From: Gonium pectorale
Taxonomy: Eukaryota; Chlorophyta; Chlorophyceae; Chlamydomonadales; Volvocaceae
Direction: 5' to 3'
Length of the DNA stretch: 64,000 bases
Assembly (NCBI GenBank): GCA_001584585.1
Contig: LSYV01000036.1
Span: 230,370 to 294,369, forward strand
The notes beneath the pieces are model-generated. The model worked only from the letters and a program-made list of their open reading frames with translations. It was not told where the DNA came from and searched no databases. This document shows, one piece after another, positions 20,101 through 29,432 of this stretch; position 1 is the first letter of the stretch; every line of letters starts with the position of its first letter. The translations under genes were made by a program, and so were the position numbers.

Positions 20101-22960
20101 ACGACCGCATACTGGAGCTGCGCATCGCCACGCCGCAGGTCATCCTGAACTACGCGCACTTCCTCACCGAGCAGAAGGCCTTTGAGGACGCCTTCAAGGT
20201 GGGGCGGGTTTGGGGTTTGGCTTGGTGCTCGCGGCGGTGGGGGCTGGCATCCGGCGCGTTGGGAGTTGAGCGGCGCGGGGCGGGGCGGACCGCAGTGCGC
20301 TGCATGTGATGCAGTGCGTTCCATGTGAATGTCGGTGGCCGGTGCGTGGGTATCGCCGCTTGCGGGTTGCCTGCGCCAGCATTCGGTTGCGGGGCCAGGA
20401 AGGGATGCTTGTGCATTTGTGAGGCGCTTTCCCCCGCGTTATGCGAGGTAGATGAGGGCCGGGAGGGCCGTGTCTTATGCTGGCATTTGCCGTGCGCCGT
20501 ACTCTGTACTGCAGGTGTACGAGCGCGGCATCGCGCTGTTCAAGTACCCGCACGTGAAGGACATCTGGTCGGCCTACCTGGCGGCGTTCGTGGAACGCTA
20601 CGGGGGCAAGAAGCTGGAGCGTGCCCGCGACTTGTACGAGCAGGCCATCAAGGACGCGCCGCCGGAGGTGGGGATCCGCTATCCATACACTGCGGGTGGA
20701 GAAGGGGCGTGCGGGCAATTAGGTTCCTCCGTGGCGGTGATGCGGAGCTACCGGTTGCATCTGAAGCGACGGAAACTGGTGCAGAGAGGATGCGCCTTCC
20801 GTCCGGCCGCACCGGGTCGATCTGGGATGTGTGGCCTCAGCGCCGACGGTCCCTTGCACGGGAGGATGCTTCACACGTCAGCCAAGCGATAGGCAGCGTG
20901 ACGCCCAAGCCTCTCGCCCATCCCCCAACAAACCAACACCCACCCACCCGCCCGGCCGCCCGCTCGCATACCCGCGCTGCCAGGAGTGCAAGTCTCTGTA
21001 CCTGGACTATGCGCGGCTGGAGGAGACGCACGGCCTGGCGCGGCACGCCATGGACATCTACGCTCGCGCCCTGGCCGCGGTGCCCAAGGACCAGCGCAAG
21101 TCCATCATCGACATATACGTCAGCCGGGCCAGCGACTTCTTCGGGATCGCGAAGGTGGGGAGCCATATGGAAGAGTAGGGTTGACCAGGCAGGCTTACCT
21201 GGTTGCGGCGTTCTTGTATGGATCTACAACCGCGTGGGGGGGGCGGGGCCCCTGTTTGTGGTATGGATTATTTGGGCTTGCGCCAGGGCGCAAGCCCAGG
21301 GCGCCCTGGCGCAATGCCAAATAATCCATACCGCAAACAGGGCTACCAGGGCTGGAGCTCGCAGAGCCCGGAGATGCGCAGCGGCCTGGCTGCCTGGCAC
21401 TGACAAAGCTATCTATTGTGGGCCACCGCCTGCCAGCAGCCCACAACGGATCTTCCCTCTCCAGCGCGCTGTTCGCTCACCCCCCCCCCAAAGCCACCGA
21501 GCAAGCAACACCCGCCCCCCCTGCAACCACTCACTGCCTTTTCAGGTGCGCGAGATCTACGAGTCCGCCATCGAGGCGGAGCCGCCCAACGAGCTGTCAG
21601 ACGACGACGTGCGCGAGCTGTGTGTGCGCTACGCCGCGCTGGAGACCAAGCTGGGCGAGGTGGACCGAGCGCGGGCGATCTACGTGCATGGTTCGGCGGT
21701 CAGCCACCCCGACCGCGCGGCCGACTACTGGGCCGCCTGGCGCGCGTTCGAGGTGCGGCATGGCAACGAGGACACGTTCAAGGAGATGATGCGCATTCTC
21801 AGGTGCGTGCAAGGGCGGGGGGGGGGTGAGGGTGGTAAGGGGGCACCGCGGGGGCGCTGAGTGGGCGGGAGGGAGAACGGGGTGGGGGTAGGGGTTGGTG
21901 TGGTGTTGCGTTGTCCTCAGGTTGATGGGCGCAGCGTGCTCGGCGGCTCTTGGCATCCCTCGCTGATCGCCTGAACTCTGTGTGGGCCGTGTACGGTAAG
22001 AACTTAACCCCGCCCCGCCTGCCGACTTCCCCCCTCCAGATACTGAGAATGCCTTCCAACCCTCTTCCCCCCCTCCAGATCAGTCAAGGTCAGCTTCAGC
22101 CACATGCAGATCAACTCCATCGTCGACGCCGCACGCATCACCTCCAAGGCCGAGGCCGAAGCGGGCATCGCCGCAGCCGGCGCCGGGGGCGCCAAGCGGT
22201 CGCGCGAGGACGGCGACGCCATGGCTGAGCTGGAAGCCCAGGCGGTGGCGGCCATGGGCCTGGGCGCGGCTGGCGGCGCCACGGGGCGGGCGGCCCTCTC
22301 CGGCTTCGTGTCTGCGGGCGTCATCCAGCAGGGCGGCGAGAAGGACGGCGGTACGGGCGCGGGAGCTGGCGGAGCGCAGCGCAAGGCGCCGGCGGCAGGT
22401 GGGGCGGGGCTGTGATTGGGTGACACCCCGAGAGCTGCACAACTGAAGTGGCGCCATCTGAGGGCCTATGGGCCCACAATCGCTGCTTCCTCGATTCACA
22501 GCAACAAAAAAGAGAACCAGAAACGGGGAAGGCAGCCTCTAAGGACATACACACCCGAGGGTGTGACGTTTCCAGCAGGGCACCGAGTACGGGGTATGGC
22601 GTGCGAGGTATACGAGCAGACGGGCCCTCCCGGTGTGTCACCGGAAGCAGCAACGCAGCAACGCTAGGTACCGGTGCCCGTGTATGTTGTTAGTTTCCCT
22701 CCTTTCCTCACTTCCGGCTGAAACGAAGAATGACACCTGCGTCTCCTTTGCCCCACCTGCCTGGCCCTGGGTCCCCAGCCAACCCCGAGGAGATCGATTT
22801 GGATGCGGACGACGATGAGGGCGGCGCAGCCGACATGGACGTGGCCGAGAAGGCCGTGCCCGCGGGAGTGTTTGGCTCGCTGGCGGGGCTGGCGGCCAAG
22901 GGGAAAGACGGAGCGGGGGCGGAAGGGGACGGGGCGCAGGCCAAGAAGCGGCGAACGTAG
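14112..22960 (+). CDS. SYF1: Pre-mRNA splicing factor SYF1 (XAB2), HAT-repeat protein
   Basis: Fifteen exons: 14112-14330, 14632-14883, 15223-15336, 16023-16214, 16472-16612, 17726-17850, 18187-18340, 18653-18778, 19172-19356, 20027-20198, 20515-20667, 20984-21154, 21546-21802, 22079-22398, 22779-22960. They give 920 residues against 855 in human XAB2. HAT (half-TPR) repeats run over almost the whole length. Near-identical landmarks to XAB2 are HKMPRIWLDYL, RRTFDRALASLPITQHDRIW, VDAIIRGGIRRFTD, SLADYYIR, DPDKATGKPHSLW, YDRILELRIATPQ, YGGKKLERARDL, and the C-terminal NPEEIDLD and PAGVFGSL. The protein belongs to the Prp19-associated complex of the spliceosome; XAB2 also acts in transcription-coupled repair. 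The C-terminus is acidic and ends in KKRRT. MAIV at 14121 is an alternative start. Several introns carry repeats. Confidence 0.96.
16775..17580 (+). repeat. Three spaced copies of an AAAGCGATATCGGAC module in SYF1 intron 5
   Basis: At about 16797, 17105 and 17479 the sequence GGCGGTGAT is followed, within 10-15 bases, by AAGAAAAGCGATATCGGAC, then by a (T)CTGACGA motif and further shared bases up to a GAGC(C/T)GCC block. The copies are spaced about 300 and 380 bases, so the intron seems to have grown by segmental duplication with later divergence. Nothing is encoded. Confidence 0.7.
17905..18100 (+). repeat. Minisatellite-like repeats in SYF1 intron 6
   Basis: Irregular tandem units of the type GGCACACGG(C/G)A(C/T)GGGGAACA run from about 17905 to 18030. 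They are followed by two exact copies of GCGGACGTACCGGTACCTCT at 18052-18071 and 18081-18100. Each of these contains the palindrome GGTACC. Confidence 0.7.
19390..19740 (+). repeat. Duplicated segment in SYF1 intron 9
   Basis: Two diverged direct copies about 240 bases apart share GGGGTGGGGTG, then AGGA..ATTGC(C/T)(T/C)C..TATGC and CATGCC..CCCAGCT(G/A)GGCC. Between them, near 19500-19560, lies a separate repeat (R2) that also occurs near 62375-62440. Confidence 0.5.
19503..19560 (+). repeat. R2 dispersed repeat, copy 1
   Basis: GGGGTAGTAATAAAAAAAAG, GGAAACGGGTCG and ACCGAATCGCAT occur here in the same order and spacing as GGGGTAGTGAAGAAGGGAAA, CGGGTCGTGTC and ACCGAATCGCAT at 62375-62440. It is a short non-coding fragment in a SYF1 intron. 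Confidence 0.6.
21251..21341. repeat. Long imperfect hairpin in SYF1 intron 12
   Basis: The 41-base arms at 21251-21291 and 21301-21341 are reverse complements with three mismatches, separated by 9 bases. The left arm itself contains a nested perfect inverted repeat (GGGCTTGCGCC and GGCGCAAGCCC), so an alternative cruciform is possible. It resembles a foldback element or a small-RNA-type stem, but no mature product can be inferred. Confidence 0.85.
22501..22645 (-). repeat. R1 dispersed repeat in the last SYF1 intron
   Basis: This is the copy most similar to 62649-62770, in opposite orientation. It shares AAAAAAGAGAACCAGAAACG, GGGAAGGCAGCCTCTA, ACATACACACCCGAGGG, TTTCCAGCAGGGC and, at the far edge, GACGGGCCCTCCCGGTGTGT. 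The shared outer edges help to define the element's ends. It sits between SYF1 exons 14 and 15 and does not disturb the reading frame. Confidence 0.75.
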
Positions 22961-23200
22961 GGAGGGCAGTTAATTTGTGAAGACCGGTTCGATTGTTGCG
23001 GCATGTTGCGCGGCTGGCTGGGTGATCGCTTCTGGTGTTGTACGCTCCAATGGGAAACTGTGTGCGCATATCCTGCGTGAGGGTGAAGGGAAATGGGGCG
23101 GGAAGACGCGTGTGAATGCGGGGTGTGAATACGGGGTGTACGGGACATGTACGGAACAACCCGACAAGACAACCGCCTCAGGCCAGTGACTTGCGCAAAG

Positions 23201-23205
23201 TGTAA
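23201..23205 (+). terminator. TGTAA poly(A) signal for SYF1
   Basis: TGTAA, the usual poly(A) signal of chlamydomonadalean algae, lies 241 bases after the SYF1 stop codon. It comes before the next gene's start at 23346. Confidence 0.55.
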
Positions 23206-23345
23206 TTGAGATTCTGGAAGACGAGGGCAAGTCCTTTCTACAGGCGCGGCAGTAGCATTTTTCCAGACACGACTTGTTCCTTTACCGCAAACGCATCTGC
23301 AATGAAACCTCGAACAAACAAATACTTCTAATTGCCAAAGCTATC

Positions 23346-25897
23346 ATGCACCGCGCGCACCATCATGCGGAGCCCCTTCCGTTCGATCCTGAGCGGGGGG
23401 CTCGGCGACGCTCGGCAGGTTCCATGGGGAGAGCAGTCGCCCGGAGAATACAGGATCATGGAATTCTCTTGGCGATGGTTGCCATCCTAGTCGTAATGTA
23501 TTTTGGTGGGTCGGGTGGGAGGGGTGTAAAGCTCTTCTTCCGGCCCAGTGCAACTACCTAGATGTGGGCGCTCCTTCCTCTCGATGTGCTTGCAGTTGCG
23601 CGCAACTTGCACTACTTGAGTAGAAGGCACGCCGAAACACACCTGCCGGAGGACGTCATGGGCTTGGCGACCTGCAGCGAGAGACTCGCAGCTTTGGGCT
23701 TGGATTTAGGTAAGACTCGCGGCCGGACGCGGGAGTCCTTTTAAAGCCGTCATGGTGCATGTAAGGCTGGGTGTGCTCTGCCGCTGCTCCCGAGCCGCTA
23801 CGCTCATTAGTGCTCTGGCTGCCAGGGGCTTCAGCCCTAGCCGAAATGCCGCGGCACACGCCAAGCCAATCATTTCACGGCTCACGCTCGCTGCGCTGCC
23901 CCCTTGGACTTCGGGAGAGGCATGCGCCCCCAGACTTCTCGGTTGACAATGCATTCCAAACGCAATGCCTCCTTGGACTTGCTGTATCATCCATGTTAGG
24001 GGATTGCATGTCACGCCTTTCCTTGGCTGCGGCGTTGAAAGCATGAGGCGGTCCAAACCCGAGCCTCCCGCAACGCACCGATGCCTGGCCTGCCACCCCC
24101 GCAGGCGACACAGGCTCGATGCGCCTCTCGGTCAGCAAGTACGCCTTTGACCGGAAGCGCGTGTACGACGCCATGGGATCCGGCGTACGGCACAAGGGCC
24201 TGGAACTTGGCGGCGTGGTCACGCAGGGGCTGCGCCAGGCCGACTTGTACCGCATCACGCACGACACGCGCTCCAACCGCGTCCTGATCATGCCCATCTT
24301 GCACCCTCTCGAGGTGCCCGTACGGGCCATGATCCTGCCGCTCCGAGACCGCGTGGCGGCGGGCAAGATTCGGGACGCCGTACGGGAGCTGCTGCTTCCC
24401 GTGCTGCCCGAGGGCGGCATCTGGCTGCAGGACGACGCGCTGTACCACGCAACGCTCTACCACGCCTCATCGCACGTGGTGGGGCGGCTGTGGTGGGTTG
24501 GGCGCCGGCGGTGCGAAGTGGGTGCGGCCGCCTTCGCATGGGTGGAAGCTGGGGATCGCCGTGGGGGTCCAGGGGTGGTGTTCTCCGAGGAGTGGTATGA
24601 TCATCACAGTATGGCGATCGGCGAGGATGGCTTCGTGGCGGTCTGGTCTCGGTTGGCACCCGTGTGGTCATGGAATATGCCCACGATATGCCCACAATGT
24701 ATATGCCACTCAACCGGGCGCGGCCCCGTCATCACCAGCACCTTTGCCCGCGCCCACAGAAGCCGATTCGCGCCAGGCCGGAGGTTATCGCCGAGGAGGA
24801 GCAGAGCATCCGGGCCGTGTGCGACGCCACGTGCCCCATCAACGCTGTGTTGGAGCGGCTGGTGGTCACCACCACAGGTTGGGCAGGGCGGGTAGGCCAT
24901 GCGCACCGGTATCCCACGCCGCCATGCGGAGCTGCAGCGTCGTCTGGCTTGCAAGCTCCCTTGATGGTAGAGCAGAGCAAAGAGCATGTACTGGTATGCG
25001 GGCGCGCGATGACGGCGATGAGGAGCCCGGAGCCACGGATCTGGGCGTGCGCATGCCGCCCACCACTGGGGTGCTGGTGACAACACGGGTCCACATTGCA
25101 TACCGCGCATCCCCCTGTGATGCCGGTCTCGGGTGGCAAGCAACCGGCTCGCCCTCCGCCGCCAGCATGTTGTGATGCACAGACCTCCCACCGGTCCTCG
25201 CATGCCCCGGTGCCCGAGGAACGGAACCTGCAAACATCCAAACCGTAGCCATGCCGCGCTTGGGCTCCAAGCTGTGCGCTTGCGCCCACCTCTCCGCCAC
25301 CCGTTTCGGGCCTCTCGATCCTCTGGGGCCCCAGGCGTGGTGGTGGCGTGCTGGCAGGTGCTGCCAGACGGCGGCGAGCCCGCGCTGCTCCGCGCCGCGC
25401 TGGGGGCAGCCCTTCCCAATGCGCCGCCGCGCGAGGCGCAGATGGTCAAGGAGCCCGCCATGCTCCACACCACCGTCGCCAGGTTACTCCTGCCGCCGAA
25501 CTCCACGCAGCTGGCTGCGGCCGCAGCTGCCGTCGAGGCTGTGAGTGCCGCCGGGCGGCGGCGGCTGCTGGCGTCCGACTCCCAGACGCAGCATCTGCAG
25601 CAGCAGGGGGTGGCGGCGGGGTTAGAGGCGGCCACGGAGCGGACGGAGAGCAGCAGCGGCGGCTCCGCGGCGGTGGCGGCGGTGGACAGCGATGTCGTGG
25701 TGCGCGCGGTGGAGGTGCTGAGTGCGACGCTGTGCGGCCTGAGGGCGCAATTCGGGGAGGTATGGTTTATAGAAGAGCAGGACCTCTTGGCATTAGCGCT
25801 GAACGGCCGCTACATCAAGCACGTTGCGCCGCTGAGCTGCCCCGCGGAGGGCGCGGCAGCGGAAGCGGCCGGGCAGGGCGCTGCGGCAGCGGCGTAG
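23346..25897 (+). CDS. Membrane-anchored 2H-phosphoesterase-like protein (RNA ligase/cyclic phosphodiesterase family)
   Basis: Exons 23346-23505, 23596-23709, 24105-24478, 24760-24877, 25335-25897; phases fit and give 442 residues. Residues about 40-53 form a hydrophobic segment (ILLAMVAILVVMYF), suggesting a signal anchor or transit region. Two HxT motifs typical of 2H phosphoesterases are visible: H206-A-T208 in LYHATLYH and H300-T-T302 in MLHTTVARLL. The spacing and flanks resemble a plant family annotated as RNA ligase/cyclic nucleotide phosphodiesterase-like. The 2H fold commonly hydrolyses 2',3'-cyclic phosphates or related bonds; the substrate here is unknown. An in-frame earlier Met lies at 23274. 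Residues about 330-390 are Ala/Gln/Ser-rich, as is common in algal proteins. Confidence 0.75.
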
Positions 25898-26683
25898 GGC
25901 CTGGGAGGGTCTAGTTTCCAACGAACGAGCTATTGAATGGTCGAAGGAGCACATTGCAATGATGAGGGGCGTAGTGCGGTGGGAGTGGTGCGGGGACGGA
26001 AGAAGGGATGCGCAGGGGCGCGAAGCTCTTGGCCCTGGAGACCGTCTGCTTGAGGGTTGAAGCTCGCAGCAATCTGTGGTTGGTTGTCGGAGGGCCTCGG
26101 TGTCCAGAGCGTACTAGAAGGCTATGCCGCATCAACAAACCTTACATAACGGCTGTTTGGGATGATCGGTGCAATGGCTCTGCAACAGTGGCATTGAGAG
26201 TGTCTTGGGCCCTGAGGCAGGGATGCAGAGTGTCATGTGTCCGTAAGGGCATTGGCAGTGTTGCGGATACCAACTCCCAACCGCCCCGATGGTGATGGTT
26301 AGGCTAACACGCTCGTGGCGAGGAACGTATGTGCGTCGCGCCACTAGGCACTTTTTCAACGCGCCGTACGACATATGTTAAGGCTTCCATGAGCGCGCGA
26401 GATTGTATACTCTCGGTTGAAACAGCCCCTCCCCGTCGCAGGTGGTGTGAGGAAACACCAGTTGGGTCCGGGGCGTTATGCCTGGGAGTACGGAGGACTG
26501 AGAGGAAGGCTCCGACGATGGCGAGTTTCGCATGTCGTGGAGTCAGGGCCATTATTCAGACGGCCACAGCAGCCCAACTGTTCGCCACTGCAGTTAGAGA
26601 TGGCACCGGGGACTAGTGCCTTAGACGCGTGTTGCAGGCTTGCAGCCGGTGATGACGAGTCGGTAAATAAGGCAGAGCCAGGT

Positions 26684-26800
26684 CTTCCCCAACCGTTTGC
26701 CGCTGTCATCCCACGACCTGTGCGTCTGTACACGGACGCGCCACGTTCCTGCGCTGGTCCGAATACGGCGCGGGCAGGCTGCAAAAGACCCGCAGGTCCC
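26684..26800 (+). repeat. R3 repeat, copy 1
   Basis: CAACCGTTTGCCGCTGT, then ACACGGACGCGCCAC, and GCGGGCAGGCTGCAAAAGA, in the same order as at about 27525-27625 and 28550-28660. Confidence 0.65.
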
Positions 26801-27519
26801 AGCCTGCGCTCGCCGTAAACGGACCGAAGCAGGGGAGGTCTCCCCTGGACCGAAGCAGGGAGCCGGAGCGGAGCAGGAGCAGGGCGCATGCGGGGCATTC
26901 ATGCGCGGCGTGTCGAGCGGCCTGAGCGGCAGGACGCAAACAGTTTACACAGATCGCTTTTGCTTCGTTGAGACGCAAAGCGACGCAACATGACGGCAAA
27001 CTGGAGAACTGCGGCACATCACAGCGAAGCAGAGCCAGCTCAACGTCGGGTTCACGTGACTACTTGCGGCGCACCACTCTTCCCGACACAATGGGAAGCG
27101 GCCACGGTCTAGCCTGCAGCGCTGAGGACAAGCAGGGGTAAAAGCTTCATAACGTCTTGGAGAAGGGCGAAGCCCCAATGCGCGCACATGACAGGCAGGT
27201 TGAAGCTGGACACGGTTGCAGACGGATTGGACAAACGGCACGAGGCGGATGCGAGCACCGTTGGGTGAGGGAGTCGTAACACGGTGACGAAACTCGTCAG
27301 CAGACCAGCGTTCGGGGCCGAACTTGTCGCTCAAGTGCTACTGCCCAAGGGCAAGATGAGCGCAGCGCGATACAAGCGCTATGGCGCTGTATACAAGCGA
27401 TCTGCACGACAACCATAACATCGGTGCACGTACAACACACGCATACACACACATGGCCTTACATATATCACACTAGTGACTTTAAATGAACGCGCACACC
27501 AAACAGATGCGACACAGGT

Positions 27520-27725
27520 CCTCCTCAACTTTTTGCCGCTGTAGCCCTTGAGCCCGTGCACGGATACGCCACATACAGCGAGGGCAGGCTGCAAGAGGTC
27601 CAGTTGCAGCGAGCCAGTTACAGCAGCCAGCTTTTCGGCGACTGCCTCTGCTTCGTTGACGTGCGACGGCCGGAACCCTCGCGTCCAAGGTTATGTTCTG
27701 GTTTGCGCCTGTGACATTGCTATGC
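27520..27725 (+). repeat. R3 repeat, copy 2
   Basis: CAACTTTTTGCCGCTGTAGC, GTGCACGGATACGCCAC, ACAGCGAGGGCAGGCTGCAA and, further on, GTGCGACGGCCG with CGTCCAAGG(T)TATG. The second half again matches about 28745-28800, so this copy and copy 3 share a block of at least 200 bases. Confidence 0.65.
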
Positions 27726-27889
27726 GTCGGCACTACTGAAGATGCACCAGCACTTGGATAGGATAAAGCTACATTCCGGGCGCGGGTGAAAGCCGACACC
27801 GCACGGCAAGTGTTAGGATCGTGGGCCGCGGTGAAACAGCGCATCTGGCCAGACTTGAAGGCTGTGACGTCGTTGTTGCAGAACACTCG

Positions 27890-28265
27890 GTCGGAGCTGC
27901 AGGCCGAGACCGCGGCGAGGCCGAACACTCGGGCGGAGCTGCAGGCCGCGGTCTCGGCCTGCAGCTCCGCCTCGGCGTGCTTCTTCACCGCGGTCTCGGC
28001 CTGCAGCGTCGCCCCAGAATGCTGCTAAAAAGCTGCCACAGCCTGCAAATCCGCCCGAGTGCGCTCCTTCGCCGCGGCCACGATCTGCACCTCCTCGGCG
28101 CGCTGCTTTGCCAGCGTCTCGGACTGCCGCCCCGCTTCAGTGCGCAGCAACAACGCTGCCACGACCTGCGGTAAGGCCTGAGTGTCGCTTCGCCGAGGTT
28201 TCTGCCTGCAGCTCCGCCTCGGCGCGCTGCTTCGCTGCGGTCTCGGCGGTCTCGGCCTTCAGGGC
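27890..28265 (-). pseudogene. Degenerate coiled-coil coding repeats, frame-broken
   Basis: On the minus strand two pieces in different frames read AKQRAEAELQAETSAK and KKHAEAELQAETAA. These are Ala/Glu-rich heptad-like repeats, with stop codons and frame changes between them. At DNA level the unit GGAGCTGCAGGCCGAGACCG occurs in both orientations, and a perfect inverted repeat with 16-base arms lies near 27939-27978. This could be a decayed fragment of a coiled-coil gene or simply a GC-rich repeat that happens to read well. The gene of origin is not recognised. Confidence 0.35.
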
Positions 28266-28549
28266 CTCCGGGCCGGCGCCTGGGACCACAACGGATGGGG
28301 AATCGGTACAAGGGATGTGGGTCGGCCTGTAGTACACGGCAACACTCGTAACTACAATACCAACCCATCATTCGGCTCGGTTAGCTCGATGGATGCCCCG
28401 CCTACGCAAAAGGCAGTGACGCGAGGGTCACACCGAGAACTGCATTTAATTGCTGTACGGGCCGGCCCGGGCTGCGGCGCCGTTGAGCCTGATGAGCTGG
28501 GGTTGAGCCCTGTCCTGGGGAACGGCGAGCTTCACACAGCGAATCAGAG

Positions 28550-28810
28550 ACCGGTCTCCCCCAACTGTTTGCCACTACAGCCTTGAGCCGTGCACGGATG
28601 CGCCACGTTCCTCCACAGACGTGACTACAGCGAGGGCAGGCGGCAAAGAGTCCGGTTGCAGCGTACCCCCGCCGTAGTCGGCCTGAGCAGGAGCGTCGCG
28701 TAAGCGTGCGCACCAGCAGCAAGCAGTCAGGCGACTGGCTATGCTTCGCTGGCGTGCGACGGCCGAGCCCTTGCGTCCAAGTCCAAGGTCATGATCTGGT
28801 TCCCGTGTGT
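28550..28810 (+). repeat. R3 repeat, copy 3
   Basis: CAACTGTTTGCCACTACAGC, GTGCACGGATGCGCCAC, ACAGCGAGGGCAGGCGGCAA, then GGCGTGCGACGGCCG and GCGTCCAAGGTCATG. It lies roughly 1,030 bases after copy 2; copies 1 and 2 are about 840 bases apart. Confidence 0.65.
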
Positions 28811-28976
28811 GACCATTTGCTATGCGAGTCAGTGAAAACAGTGATTGTGTACAGTGCTGTATTCCGCGCTCTGCTGCGAGGGATGTACGTCAGCAAGTTC
28901 CAAGTTCCAGTTATAGTTCTCTGCCGCATGTGAACAGCGCAATAGTGGGAGTCGGCAGCGATCGTAAGTGAGGACC

Positions 28977-29397
28977 ATGCTTCACTTGCCGCAGCTCGCC
29001 CCACGCAGCAACGAAGAGGTCTTCAAGGAGGGCAACGAGGAGGCACAGATTGCGGCCCAGGAGAAAGAACTGGAGGCAAAGGTGAAACCCCGCGCTTTCT
29101 GTGGGGCGCCAAGGGTCCGCGACGTAATTCCACAACTTTGTTTTGGCACTCAGAACACCGCAATTCGCGAGTGGCAGAGGAACAATCCAATCGTTGGAAA
29201 GCCCGACGCGCCGGCTGACCTGCGCGAGGGGGCGGAGGAGGAAGGTGCGTGTGTTTGAAGGCGTGCGGCACAAACGGCACGTGCAATACCCCATCTCCGT
29301 GTCGCCGTGCTTCACGATATTCTTAATAATCGCAGCAGACCCCAACGAAGGCTCTCTCGAGGAGGAGGACGACATGGATGGGGACGAGGAGATGTGA
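28977..29397 (+). CDS. APC15: Anaphase-promoting complex subunit 15-like small acidic protein
   Basis: Exons 28977-29081, 29154-29244 and 29339-29397 join in phase to 84 residues. The N-terminus (MLHLPQLAPRS), a Glu/Gln-rich helix, the segment EWQRNNPIVGKP and an acidic tail (EEEDDMDGDEEM) follow the order of animal APC15 (MSTLFPSLFPR, helix, then NNLVPIGKP and a long acidic tail; about 121 residues in human). APC15/Mnd2 is a small subunit of the APC/C ubiquitin ligase involved in turnover of the mitotic checkpoint complex. The match rests on short motifs, so the name is provisional. The stop codon lies only 35 bases before the predicted SNM1 start, and no TGTAA separates them. An alternative start, 9 bases upstream in frame (MRTMLHL), is less likely. 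Confidence 0.6.
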
Positions 29398-29432
29398 GTT
29401 CCGGCGGCGTCCTTGCCGACCAGGAGCCTACC

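Larger units (their letters stand above)
25898..28976. other. Repeat-rich spacer without intact gene
   Basis: Roughly 3 kb between the phosphoesterase stop and the APC15-like start. No frame shows a recognisable domain or splice-supported structure. The region holds three spaced copies of an R3 block and a cluster of direct and inverted repeats around 27890-28265 that read as broken coiled-coil sequence on the minus strand. The last few hundred bases must hold the promoter of the APC15-like gene. Confidence 0.6.

Noticed and set aside
22700..22960. Last SYF1 exon as a separate small acidic protein starting at 22730
   Set aside because: The acceptor at 22778 joins exon 14 in phase, and NPEEIDLD and AGVFGSL match the C-terminus of XAB2. 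The upstream Met is in the intron.
27786..28028. Plus-strand 80-codon frame with ELQAETAARP-like sequence
   Set aside because: The repeats are palindromic at DNA level, so both strands read as Ala/Glu/Gln-rich. The frame is short, unsupported by splice sites and surrounded by repeats.
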